Assembly (NCBI GenBank): GCA_030549335.1
Contig: JAUKPH010000017.1
Span: 6,471,501-6,535,500, forward strand
Length of the DNA: 64,000 nucleotides
DNA from: Pontederia crassipes
Taxonomy: Eukaryota; Streptophyta; Magnoliopsida; Commelinales; Pontederiaceae
Direction: 5' to 3'
A program made the translations under genes and the position numbers. Below, one piece after another: positions 12,031-23,600 of the stretch (within the stretch, counting starts at the first letter, position 1; the number at the start of each line of letters is the position of its first letter). The notes below the pieces were generated by a model, which made no database searches, was not told the DNA's origin, and saw only the letters and a program-made list of their open reading frames with translations.

Positions 12031-15000
12031 AATCAACTTTTAAATTTTCATCGTTACATTTTTCATTCATACACCAAATTTAAACTTATCTATCTAATGG
12101 ATTATTTCTCCAGAACTAATAAAAATTTAAAAGTTTCTATGTACGCATGGCATCCTTCTAGTTGGCACAAATTCGTCTCGTCCCTGCAACTCTTCTCTCC
12201 TTCTTCCCTTCGGGTTCCCCTGAAATTATCATTTTCATCAGTTTGTAGGGCCGAGTTACAAAACAAAAGCAATTGGATGCCATTATTGGCCTAAACGATG
12301 TTGCTCTTTGAGTCATTATTCTGCCGGTGGAACTTAAATGTCCTTTTTCTTGTATGTGATATATATATATATGGCTCATGGGCATATAAATTATTTGTGT
12401 GGTTCTCTACACTGGATGCATTCCTCCTACTACCGACGTCTGCAAACAACATATACTGCACAACATATACTGACCATCATATATCTACTAATTAACTTGA
12501 TTATGTACACTAATTGAAACAATAAACGATGATTCATTGCAATATTTCTGTATATGATCATCAGTAAAATGAAGAGGGAGAAAGTATAAAAAGACCTGCA
12601 TGTCTGCCTCACACCAGTACAAGAGATGTATTCATTCTTCGTTGTATGAATTGTATGAACAGGTGGCAGTCACACTTTATATATAGTTGATGCTGTCAAA
12701 ATGAATAGGAGTTGGGTGCTTGAAACATTTTATATACTCTGATATATTTGGAACACATGAGTGAACGGTAATAATGCAAACATATATAGTTAATTTTCCT
12801 AACATCATGAAAAGAGAATAGACGATAAAAGGAGAAAAATGAAGTAAAAATTTCAGATCAACACTACTATAATAAAGGCATTCTCATTATTAAGTTCGTT
12901 TGTCCGAGTTCAAAAGGTGAAGGCAACACTTCACCGAACATTGAACATTTAATGGTAATCCAGCTTTTCCACATGAATTGCATGGAAGACACGCTAATAT
13001 ATATATTTAGATTCCCAGAATAATTAAGAAAGCAAATCATAGCTCCCTTATTCATAAAAGAAACCAAAATTTACATAATAACAAATGGCATCTAACAAAA
13101 GATTGTTAAACGAAAGATGTCAAAGTTAGAGGAGCAAAATTAAAGTTAGAAAATTGGGAATGATATACGAAAATTGTCAATATAGTTTTTGAAGTCAACG
13201 TGAAAAAGACTCCAAACATCATGACCTAATTATATATGATTTGCGCACCATTGTACTCGGACAATTTTTATCGTGCATGCTAAATATGTTTTCCTCTTTT
13301 TTTCTTTCGTGTTACAAAGAAAGTTTAAGGTTTAATATAATTTCGAAACTTAATCTCAAAATAAAAAAGATTACCCATGAAAATGGATTCCTAATGCATG
13401 CATTGTTCGAATTGTTCGAATAATCAATTAAATAATTTATTTAATCTATCATCTATCATGAATTGGTTAATAATTAATAGACATCTGACATTGTTACTTC
13501 TTAAAGAAATAACATAAACATTTTTCATATATGTATAATTAAAACGAGAAAAGACTCGTCTTGAGGTGGCAATGTTTTCAAAATTGTTGTGAAATGTGAA
13601 AATTCAGCATGTCGGCAACTTTAACTTTAACTATAATTCGAAACATGTATATTTTTAGTTAGGTCATGATTTAAAGCTGGTTGATACATTTTTTATGAAT
13701 TAATTAGATAAGGGTAAACAAAACGTCCTTTATTTACTATTCATATATAGTTAATATTTGTTATTAAGATTCATGAGTCCTACCTACCATGCGTCCGAAA
13801 AGCTTAATTATAGAATTGGTGACGCTTCATTTAGGCATGCATGGCCATAGTGCTGCACACGTAATGCACATCGTCTGGAGACCTCGTTAAATAAGTAGAT
13901 CGAACATTAAATACACTCTCGTATGAACAGTCGATTAATAAAATCTTCAATATAACACTGAAAAAAATAATTAATTAGGATGCAAAGTTATGACCTTTTA
14001 AAAATTTCCAACCACTATGGGACATGATTTGGACTTTTAGCCTTCCTCAACATTATTGGGAAAAATATAAGGAAGACCTTTTGAGCGTTTTTTTTTTGAT
14101 CGAGTTTTTTGAGTTGAAAAAAAATTATTATATTTTTCTTTAACAGGAAATATTATTATCATGTCACTTATTGTGTAAATTAAGAAATCTGGAATTTTTT
14201 TCCAAAAAATATTTATGTATACCTCTATTATTGTTTTATCTCTTTTTTATGTTGAGTTCTTAATTCTTCTTTTATAAAGTAAGCAAAAGCACTCCTAAAA
14301 GTTCTTTCTGTCTCATTTAGCATTTGGAAAAGAAAAATAGTCCTATGGTATATGCGGCGCGATGAATAGATATTTTATCTAATACAAATTTTCTGTATAC
14401 ATTATATGGAGTACATATAATTAAGTTTCAATAGTCCATACATGAATTTAAAAGTTAAAATAGTTACCTCAATGCTAACTCATATATCACCGACTTTTGT
14501 TTTAATAGCCAATATTTGAAAAGTGGTATTGTTCAACTCATCCTACGCTATAAATCGTACTGTCCATAGATTAAGGATCGACCCACTATGATAAAGTCGT
14601 ATAAAAAATTGCATAGATAAACAAAACTTCCAATAAATTTTTTATATTTACAAAGAATTACTTGAGATGTTCTCGTACATAATAATAATGATAGATGAAA
14701 CATTGAATAATTTGTTTTATTTAGAAAACATTATTCGATATGTCGATTAAGAGAGGAAGATAGCTTGTCATTCCGTTGCAACCTCCCTGTTGACACCCGT
14801 TTTTTTAAGCACATAACTTTTATGGGTAGAATTTGAATTTGTCAGTCGCCGGAATCTTTTTTAGTGTCAGTGTTTAGAAAGATTAAATTAATTCGGAGTA
14901 AAAAAAATACAACGGTAATAATTTATTCCCAAATCAGGATGAAAAAATTTAAATATCGAATCCGACATTACTGGCCCCTTCAATCACTTGGGACTCCATT

Positions 15001-15425
15001 TTGCTAAGTAGTTGAGCAAGTCTCAGTGACTATTAAGAGTCTCCATTTTGTTGCAAGCTAAACGGAAGAAACGTAGGAAGCACGTCAGTATACATGTCTT
15101 CTTATGGGCCCTATTTGATTGTTAGAACTGAAGTTCTCATAGTTCTTAGAAATTAGAATTGATAATTTTCTCACAAGCTACTGTTTGGACGAATGTTAAG
15201 AAGTTTTATTAGACATTTTTTACGGTCCACGACCAAAACTTCGTTGACAAAAGTTCTCTTACAAACGCGTGTGATGGAGTAATCTTTCATCGATTTTGCC
15301 GCGCTGACCACTCTTAAAAAAGATTAAGGTATTCCGATATGACCTCTTCGTGTATGTGTAGTACATCACAAGTCACTCGTCGTGGCGCCAACTCTATGCA
15401 ATATTGAATGAAGCGGGAGACATAA
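12031..15425. other. Intergenic region upstream of the expansin
   Basis: This is AT-rich DNA with no recognisable gene. Short TA-rich runs are frequent. A gypsy-like LTR start (14788-15000) and another MITE-like stretch (about 15105-15240, GGGCCCTATTTGATTG) lie within it. Confidence 0.4.
14788..15000 (+). repeat. Possible truncated LTR fragment
   Basis: The sequence TGTTGACACCCG starts a block containing GGGTAGAATTTGAATTTGTC and GTCGCCGG phrases. This start resembles those of some plant Ty3/gypsy LTRs. No partner LTR or coding region is present, so it would be a truncated or solo relic. Confidence 0.3.
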
Positions 15426-15467
15426 ATGCTGCTGCTTAGACTTGGCATTTGGATCGAAACCAAACAG

Positions 15468-16447
15468 ATGGCCTTCTCCAGTTCGTGGATCGGCCTCCGA
15501 CTCCTCTTGTTGTTGCTGCTCATGGCCACCACGAGAGTTGGCGCGCGGTTCACGCCGACGCCATGGCAGCTCGCCCACGCCACTTTCTACGGCGACGAGT
15601 CCGCGTCCGACACCATGGGTTCGTGCCTAGCTACGAACCCTAATCAAACATAATCTTATCTTCTTCAAAATATGTGTGTGCTTGTCTAATGTGGCATACA
15701 CGCGTGAATAATGTATTGGGCGTTGGCCGCAGGCGGAGCTTGTGGATACGGGAACCTATTCAGTTCCGGCTACGGGCTTAGCACCGCGGCTCTGAGCACG
15801 GTGCTGTTCCAGAACGGAAACGGTTGCGGGCAGTGCTACCAAATTCGATGCACCGGGGCGGCGGCGTGCTACCGGGGTTCCCCCATCATCACCGTCACCG
15901 CCACCAACCTCTGCCCGCCCAACTTGGCGCAGCCGTCGGACGCCGGCGGCTGGTGCAACCCCCCCAGGGTGCACTTCGATCTTTCGAAGCCGGCGTTCAT
16001 GCAGATGGCGGATTGGCACGCCGGCATCGTGCCCGTCATGTACCGCAGGTACGTACGTACGAAGAAATTGCACGCGTGCTACGAAGGGCCTTCAGTGTAT
16101 GTTTTGACATATGAGATCGACACCTTGCATGCAGGGTGCCTTGTCAGAGGAAGGGGGGAATCCGGTTCCAGTTCCAGGGCAACGACTACTGGTTGCTGGT
16201 GTACGCCATGAACGTCGGGGGCGCAGGCGATGTCTCGGCGATGTGGGTCAAGGGAACCAATACGGATTGGATCAGCATGAGCCACAACTGGGGAATCTCT
16301 TACCAGGCCTTCTCCAGGTTGGGCGGCCAAGCGCTGTCCTTTAAGGTCACTTCTTACACCACAGGGCAGACCATCGTCTGCAATGGCGTTGCTCCCTCCA
16401 ACTGGAACGCAGGGCTCGTCTACGAGGCCACTGTCAACTTTCATTAG
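15468..16447 (+). CDS. Alpha-expansin (EXPA family), three exons
   Basis: The exons are 15468-15618, 15733-16048 and 16135-16447, joined by GT-AG introns of 114 and 86 bp; the product has 259 residues, normal for the family. A signal peptide (about residues 1-27, with a run of seven leucines) directs secretion to the wall. The double-psi beta-barrel domain has the conserved cysteines, GGACGYGNL (51-59), TATNLCPPN (106-114) and the HFD signature (131-133). The carbohydrate-binding domain follows ([14 protein letters not shown] to the C-terminus). Expansins loosen cell walls at acid pH without hydrolysing them. An in-frame ATG exists upstream at 15426, but the downstream ATG gives the cleaner signal peptide. 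Coding exons are GC-rich in an AT-rich neighbourhood. The C-terminal end ([20 protein letters not shown]) is somewhat divergent. The gene appears intact. Confidence 0.95.
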
Positions 16448-17320
16448 AGAGGACATGGACGTGTATATATAATTTAAGTTGATCTAGTTGTGCGAGCAAA
16501 TTCCATAGCATCAATTCATTGCTAGCGTTAGGTCCATGTCCTCTTATTTGTTTTCTGTTTTCTTCTATTTCGTGTTACAAGTTAAAAATATGTCCACAGA
16601 AATTTCGAAGCCCAATCCCCTAATTTGTAAAGAAAACATGTCACCAGATTAAGAGGACGGGCCTGAGAAGTTTGTAACTTGTAACTAAGCTGCCTTTCTT
16701 ACGCATCGTGACACTTGAAAAAATAAGGAAACATACGTGGAAACTTGGTTGTTAAAATTTATAGATCACTGATAAAAGTTCATATTAATCTGTTCATAGA
16801 AAAGTACTGAGATGCAGTGAAAGGAAGTGGAGCTGCATCCTTTTTTTTCTTTTTCTTTTTTTTTTTGTGAAGCCGTCAAACGTTAGCCCTGAAGTCCAAT
16901 GGGCTAGATAAGTTTTACAGGTCCAGTACACCTGCAATATCAAGTTTTTCTTTTTCATCTTTATTCTTCATAAATTTTTCAATAAACCAATGAATAAATT
17001 TTATAGAGTTACCCATCTTTCTTTACCAATATCACTTATACATACAACATATATATAAGGAAGTAAAAATAATTATATTAGTTACTGTACATAAAACATT
17101 AGTATAAATTTTTCTTCATATTTTTAAAATTAAAATATTCAAAATAATTAATCTTTTCTTTTACCAAAATTTTTGCTAAAGTTTAGTCTTTCTATGTAAT
17201 TGACCTTCATCTTTTTTTTTCTTCCCTTTCCACCTCTTTTCCTATTTCTTTCTCTTTTCAGTTTTCTCTTTGCCTCGTCTCTTTCATGAATGGATTTAAC
17301 GGGGGACGCCTTGTATGGCT
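16448..17320. other. Expansin downstream region
   Basis: This contains the 3' untranslated region and AT-rich spacer with homopolymeric T runs (about 16839-16866). Nothing else is recognised. Confidence 0.4.
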
Positions 17321-17323
17321 TAT

Positions 17324-18621
17324 CACTACAAGAAATATGAAAATTACATACGGTTTTGACTGTCTGTAATTTTTTCGAAAATCGTAGACATTTTCGACAG
17401 AATCGGGACGTCCAAAAAATGATTGTCGCAAATCAATTTCCGACGATTGGAAAAGAAATGCCAAAAATTTCGACGGTCACGACCGTCGATATTTGCGGCG
17501 GTCGACAAAATCGTTGAAAAGACGGTGACAAAATCGTCGAAAATTCGACGGTCGTGACCGCCAACCGGCGAAGTTTCGACGGTTTCGTCGACCGTCGCAA
17601 AGAAGTTTCGACGGTCAAAACCATCAGAAAAAATTTTTATAATATAAAAAAAATTAGTCGGTCGACGGCTAGATTCGGCTGTCAGGCGGCCAACGCCAGC
17701 GGCCGAGATCTGGCCACCAGCGGTCGAGAGGTCGGATCCAGCCGCCGGCCGCCCGCGACCGGATCCGAATGCCCGCGGCCGGATCCGGCTGCCAGAGGCT
17801 GGCCGCCTGGCGGTCTGGGCTGGAGAGAAAGAGAGAGATGCCGGCGGTCGACGCTTGACGTCCGGTCAGAGGCTCGCCGGCCGGAAGAGGGAGAGGGAGT
17901 GGGAGAGAGAGAGAGGAGAGGAGGGAGAGAGGAGAGGAGGAAATAAATAAGGGGTATTATATATATGTAGGTGGAAAGATGAGAAAGCGAAAAAATGAAA
18001 AAAAAAGCGTGATAACGAAATTTTAATTACCGACGGTCAAGCATATATTAATTATTTTTAAAGTTACCAACGGTTGTGACCGTCGAAAATTATTTAATTA
18101 TAAAAATAAATAGTATATTTAGTTATATATATTATTTATTTTTTATTTTACCGACGATTTGAACAGTCGCTAATTATTACCGACGATCGAAACCGTCGGA
18201 AATTATGAGGGTTTAGACTGTCGCAAATTATATTAATAAAATACTCCTCATATTATATTATTATACATTTACCGATGGTTACGACCGACGGAAATTGAGA
18301 CGGATGGATATCCGTCAAAAATATCGACGTTCCTAATCGTCGAAAAATAAAGTAATAATATAACAAATTACTTAATTTATTATTTTCATTTTCGACGGTC
18401 GTAACCGTCGGAAAATCCGTCGAAAATTACGACAGATGGGTATCCGTCGAAAAATAAAATAATTATATAACAAATTACATAATTTATTACTTTCATTTTC
18501 GACGGTTGTAACCGTCGAAAAATCCGTCGAAAAAATTTTCGTCGCAAAATTCGTCGCAAATTGCGACGGATTTCTATCCGGCGAAAATTGTCCATCAGAA
18601 AATGATAATTTTCTTGTAGTG
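17324..18621. mobile_element. Non-autonomous CACTA (En/Spm-type) transposon
   Basis: The ends are CACTACAAGAAA (17324) and, inverted, TTTCTTGTAGTG (18621). They are flanked by an identical 3-bp target duplication, TAT (17321-17323 and 18622-18624), which is the CACTA rule. Both flanks are dense in CGACGG/CCGTCG units in both orientations (e.g. TTCGACGGTCGTAACCGTCG), typical of subterminal transposase-binding arrays. The centre (about 17655-17940) is GC- and purine-rich and encodes no recognisable transposase. At 1.3 kb it is a deletion-type element that needs help from elsewhere. Confidence 0.9.
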
Positions 18622-18624
18622 TAT

Positions 18625-19390
18625 GACTCACATACGCATCATCCCCACGTCTGATTAGATCCCCGTTATCGTCCACCAGATCCCCACATCCCCTCTGAGC
18701 ACCGCCGGCGTTGACGCCGCGGCACCTCTGAGCGTTGTCATCACCGCCGGTGCCCCAACCTCCTCTAAGCCTGCCACCCACGAGCGCCCCCAGCCGGCCA
18801 AGTCGATGACGACCTCTGCGTGCACGATTGAGTTAAAGCCGCTTGCGATCGTCGCCCTCGCTGTCGATCGGAGAGAAAGGGGGAGAGTGGATCGCAGCCC
18901 TCGCCTCGCCGCTTGCAATCGACCGCCCTCGCCTTGTCACCGTCGCGTCACCATCGCCATCGATCAAAGAGAAAAGGGGAGAGTAGATCGCAGCGCTCGC
19001 CTTGCCGGATCCCTCGTAATCGACCGCCATCGCCTCGTCGCCGTTGCCATCGACATCACCATCACCTCGTCGCCGAGGAGGGAGTCGGAGCTCCGCTCAT
19101 ATCTTGGCTTGTTTCACGAAGCCATACCTATAGGGGGCGGGGCGGCCCATCCAGAGGTCAGGAGCTTCGAGGCAGCCATCGTCACGGACATGTCGGGTCG
19201 GAACCTGAAGTCTCGGGCGAGGATGCCGGAGAAGTCATCCATGGAGCGATCTCGACGAGCTCGACCGTCGAGAAACCTCTCCGCCCGCTCGACTGCGTCT
19301 ATCCCCATCGTCCAATTATCAGACGATGGGGATGCAGACGTACATGATCATACACTTGAGATGGCATATGACCCCCTTTAAATCCTTCAT
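18625..19390. other. GC-rich segment with internal tandem duplication
   Basis: This GC-rich stretch has long open frames in several registers but no recognisable protein. Two tandem copies of about 95-100 bp (near 18860-18950 and 18956-19050) share GGGGAGAGT(G/A)GATCGCAGC and AATCGACCGCC. A perfect 12-bp hairpin lies at 19301-19333, and the left edge (CATCCCCACGTCTGATTAGA, 18637-18656) loosely mirrors the hairpin flank. I regard it as a repeat or mobile-element relic rather than a gene. Confidence 0.45.
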
Positions 19391-20615
19391 TAATTGGTCC
19401 TTTTTCACATTTTACCCTTTCTCTTTTTATTACATGGATTGACATTTGTAGTTTTCTATTTATATTTATTTCTATTTCCACTAATATATATTTTTATCAT
19501 CTATATATTTATTATTTTCTATTCTAATTATTTCCATTTCCATTGGTATTTACTTTTTCTTTGTAATGATGTTTTTGGTACATCCCAACCTTTAATTGCA
19601 TATTTTTGTTACTTTTCATTGATTGGCTTGCGTGCTTTCTGAGTGGCATGTTTTAATTGATTGGTTTTTATTAATCTAAAAATGTCCGGATTTCAGACCT
19701 GTCTCATTATCGAAGTGCTGGACGCTTTACACGTCGAACCGATCGCTCCACCGTGAATAAATACTAAAATAATTTTCGCCGAAAATAAACAAGTGGAAAA
19801 AATGGTACGCCTAAAAAAAATCTATCACGAGTCACGACAGGCGGCGATAGATTCTGCCCGGGAGGGAAAAAGTCACGTGCGAGTTCGCGGCGAACAAGGC
19901 AGCGGCACGTGATGTGGACCTCTCTATGGGCCCCCTATCGATGTGAGCCGCGTGTCGAGATCCGAGCCGCACGTTGTACCGTCGCGCCACGCCTGTCGTC
20001 CGACCAGCCCTATGCCGTCTCGTACGACCGACCACCGCCGCTCCCCTCCCCTCCCCACTCACCCGCTGTTCCATGATTCTTGATGCCCGCACGATCCGCT
20101 GCCTCAGTTGGGACACCGAACAGCCAAAAGATATAATAATAATATTGACAACGTTAACGCTCCAAATCGAACTCTTACGTTAATTTTCTAAATGAGGAAA
20201 CAAACTGGGCGACACAGGCCGAAATCGTCTATCTCTCTCTCTCTCTCTCTCTCTCCCCCCCCTTTTTTTCTATCATAGTTTGTTTTTGGATCCGTGGAAG
20301 TTGGATATGGAAACTGAGAAATAAAGTATTTGTAACAAAAAAAGTCAGTGAAAGGAAAAAAAATGAGGTGAAATGAGTTATCTTGCTGTGGCTTCCCTTC
20401 TTTTCAAACAAGTTTTAGGCTCCCGTCCCCGCCCACTTGTTCATTCTTTTAGCCATTCTTGGTGAACTCTTGAGTCTTGAGTACTTCTCAAGCTTTTTTT
20501 TATTTCAATTTGTCTTTGCCCTCCTTTTCTTCTTAGATTTTGAGTTTCCTTTTTTAGTGCCTTATAGCTCGAGAGAGAGAGAGAGAAAGAACTAGGGTTC
20601 AGAATTAGGGAGAAT
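19391..20615 (+). promoter_or_regulatory. Upstream and 5' leader region of the MADS-box gene
   Basis: This region precedes the MADS start codon. It contains a CT microsatellite (about 20229-20255) and a GA run in the presumed 5' leader (20573-20586). These purine/pyrimidine repeats near the start resemble GAGA-type elements often found in plant MADS promoters, but that role is inference. I could not identify a convincing transcription start. Confidence 0.4.
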
Positions 20616-23600
20616 ATGGTGATCAAGGGGAAGAGGGAGGTGAGGAGGATAGAGAACACCGCAAGCCGGCAGGTGACCTTCTCGAAGCGGAGGAACGGGC
20701 TGCTCAAGAAGGCTTATGAGCTCTCCGTCCTGTGCGACGCCGAGGTCGCCCTCATCATCTTCTCCAGCCGCGGCAAGCTCTACGAGTTCTCCAGCTCCTT
20801 GAGGTCTTTCTACTCTCTCTCTCTCTCATGTTCATTTTCAGGAAATCAATTAATTATAAGCGATCTGGCTGCAGTAAGTAACCTTCAAACTTAATTAAGT
20901 GATCTTTCATCTATGCGGCTATAGTTCTATAGCTGCAGCGCGATATATGCTCATCAAATAGTTGTTTCCTGATTCATCCTTATTAGGGCATGATCTTATG
21001 TCATACTCGGACATGTGTTCGAGCAACTAGTAAGTACGAAGAATTCATATAGTACGTTTTTTTTTTCTGGGCAAGAGAATATATGAGGCCAACTTTAACC
21101 ACTAAAACTAATATGCCACAAACGTAGCTGGGGGAGGGTCTTCTGATATTTGTCAATGAAAATAAAGAGTTACTTGATTTGAATAGGAAAAGAGGACAAA
21201 TAAAGAGCTAAGAACTTAATACTAGATTCACTGAGTTTGGGATGTTGTCTTTGGGTAATTAGTTCTGTACCATCCTCTTATTTATAGTGAACACGCCTGA
21301 TCGATCATCCCATCCTTTTCCTTAGTTTCCTTATTCCTCCTTTTAAATTTCTCTTACATTTTAAGGTACTCTTTCCTGCCATTTATAGCTAGGTTTTGGT
21401 TGTATTTGAGACCGTGTTGGTAGGAGTGTACTGCGTACTGTCCAACTTTGGATCCGACTGTGATTGTAGCAAGTGGAGATGATAAGTCTCCTTCTTGTAC
21501 TCCGCAAGTACGCATTTTTCTTTTATTCTTGAGAAATGAAGTCGTTGTTCTTTTCGGATTTCTAGCACATGCATTAGTGTGCTCTCATATAATGTTTCTG
21601 CCCATATGGTGTTTATAGATCCTTTATGTGTTGGTCTCTATATGTGCTCGTTTTCTATCATCACATGATAGGATCACCAGCTGACATCTAAATTTGATAG
21701 AATCGTGGATACGTTGATTCTAAATGCTTCTTAATTTTATTGATTTTTGTGATTATCCAATTCCCTTCATTTCCCTTTTCATTTTGCCAATGCAAGAACT
21801 CCAATTGTTACCTTTGACATAAATGCGAGCTCTAAACATTGTACAAGTCCTAGTGAAAAAAAAAAAATTGCGGAACTACCACCGGCCACCCTTTTGACAC
21901 CGTGCCACAACCATCTCACAATAACTTGTCATTATGTATCATTTCACCTTTTTTTCAAAAAAAAAAATTAAATATCATTTGTTCTTTGTACCAATAGGTA
22001 TGGGTCAAGAAGTATGTAACGTACGTTGGTTTAATGTATCGCGCGTTGGCGCATGCAAAGTAAATTCGCTGTGTCCAGCACAAACCACTTATACAATAAT
22101 AAAGATAGTTGGCACACTGGATGCCGAGGTTGTATCCTAACATCGTTGGATACTAATAGATCATGTTTAATTTTTAGAATCATCATTTTAATTTGGATTC
22201 ATATCATTTTTTTGTGAACATGTTAATAGTTTCGTTAAAAAGCTTATATCTGAATACTTTGCCTTATGCCACACACTACACGAAACCCTTGCTACATCTC
22301 CTTCCTCATTAATAAAATGCGAATTTTATCATGAATATAGTTTGATTCGGCCAGAACGTCTTGTAAATAATTTGTATATTTAATTTTGTACTTGGATTCC
22401 CCTTGTTTGGGAGAAAAGAATTCAATTTCAATTTCTTATATGTGAAGCAGTAAATATATTTGCGGGATGCACGTTCGAAATTATTATATGTGATATCTGA
22501 TTGGACATTTGTGTATGACAGAGTTCAATCACTCAAGAGTATGTTGAGTCCATAAGGAAAGAAGGATGTAAGAATTATATTTTAAATTAGTTTCACATGA
22601 AAAATGTGCGGACTAATTAATAGTAAACAATATTCTATTTCGGACTTATAGAAGGAGACCAAGGTGAAAGTGATTGCAGTCAGATGATTTGTTCCCGTAA
22701 AACAAATCAATATATAAATTTTTAAATAAATATCTAAAATTTTATTTTATTATTTTTATATTGAGACTCCGCTTTAAGATAATATTTTTTAAAAAATAAT
22801 AAAATTTAAATATTAAAATTTAACATTTAACTCTAAATTTTATTTTGTAATATAAGTATATTTAACATCGCAATTCAATGTATTCTAATTAATTGCATAT
22901 TTAAATTCATCAAAAAAAAAGTTAACTAATAATGTTTACATTCTACTGCATCAAAATATATAATAATATCCAATCCATGAGAGCTCGTCGTGATCAAGTA
23001 TTCTTCTTGAGAGTTGAGAGCTGGATGTAAAAAAAGGGTTATTGGGGGGCTTTTTGGTTGTAGAATTTAATTTTCAAAAAAGGGATCAGATTTCAGTTGC
23101 TATGATATCACAGATGGTGGTAAGATTAAAAACTTGAGGACTCCTTTTGCAAAGTAAGAAGATATGAACGGAGAGCAATGAGCTTTATGGCAACAGGAAC
23201 GGAGGAGGAAGGCACTGGGGCCTTGGTGGAGATCCATCTGCCGGCCGAGGTGGACTGGGAGATGCTGGATTGGCAATTCTTCGTGCTTCGCGTGGGGCTC
23301 TTTTCCAACGTCTCAGCGGCTCTCTACCCAATGGTGGTGCTGAAGATGCGATTGCAGACGAATAAAAATCGACGTTTTTCTCTCATTCCCAAACATGATG
23401 ATGGAAATAAATCTACGGACAAGTTTCTTAAAAATTGAAAAGTGCATTTCACTAATCGTGGCACACAGGTAAATCATATACATGCGGATCGATGTAGAGG
23501 GAGCTCTCTCATAAGTATAAACTTAAGTGTAAAATTAAAATATTTTATAAGAATGATCTATAAGACATTACAAGAAATTTGCAGATTAGCGACTCAGAAA

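Noticed and set aside
15756..16073. Minus-strand open frame opposite the expansin
   Set aside because: It is a shadow of GC-rich expansin exon 2; the plus-strand frame has all family motifs and splice sites.
17554..17946. 130-codon open frame in GC-rich DNA
   Set aside because: It lies in the core of the CACTA element; composition is arginine/glycine-rich from low-complexity DNA and no family is recognisable.
19301..19333. Hairpin as a Helitron 3' end
   Set aside because: The stem is perfect, but no CTRR terminus follows within about 12 bases and no Helitron-like 5' TC end was found.
18806..19381. 191-codon open frame
   Set aside because: It spans a duplicated GC-rich unit and overlapping open frames exist in other registers; no domain or splice context supports a gene.
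20616..20894. MADS gene as a one-exon truncated gene
   Set aside because: The open frame runs into the intron after SSSLR; exons 2-7 were found 14.5 kb away with matching phases, so the gene is complete rather than truncated.
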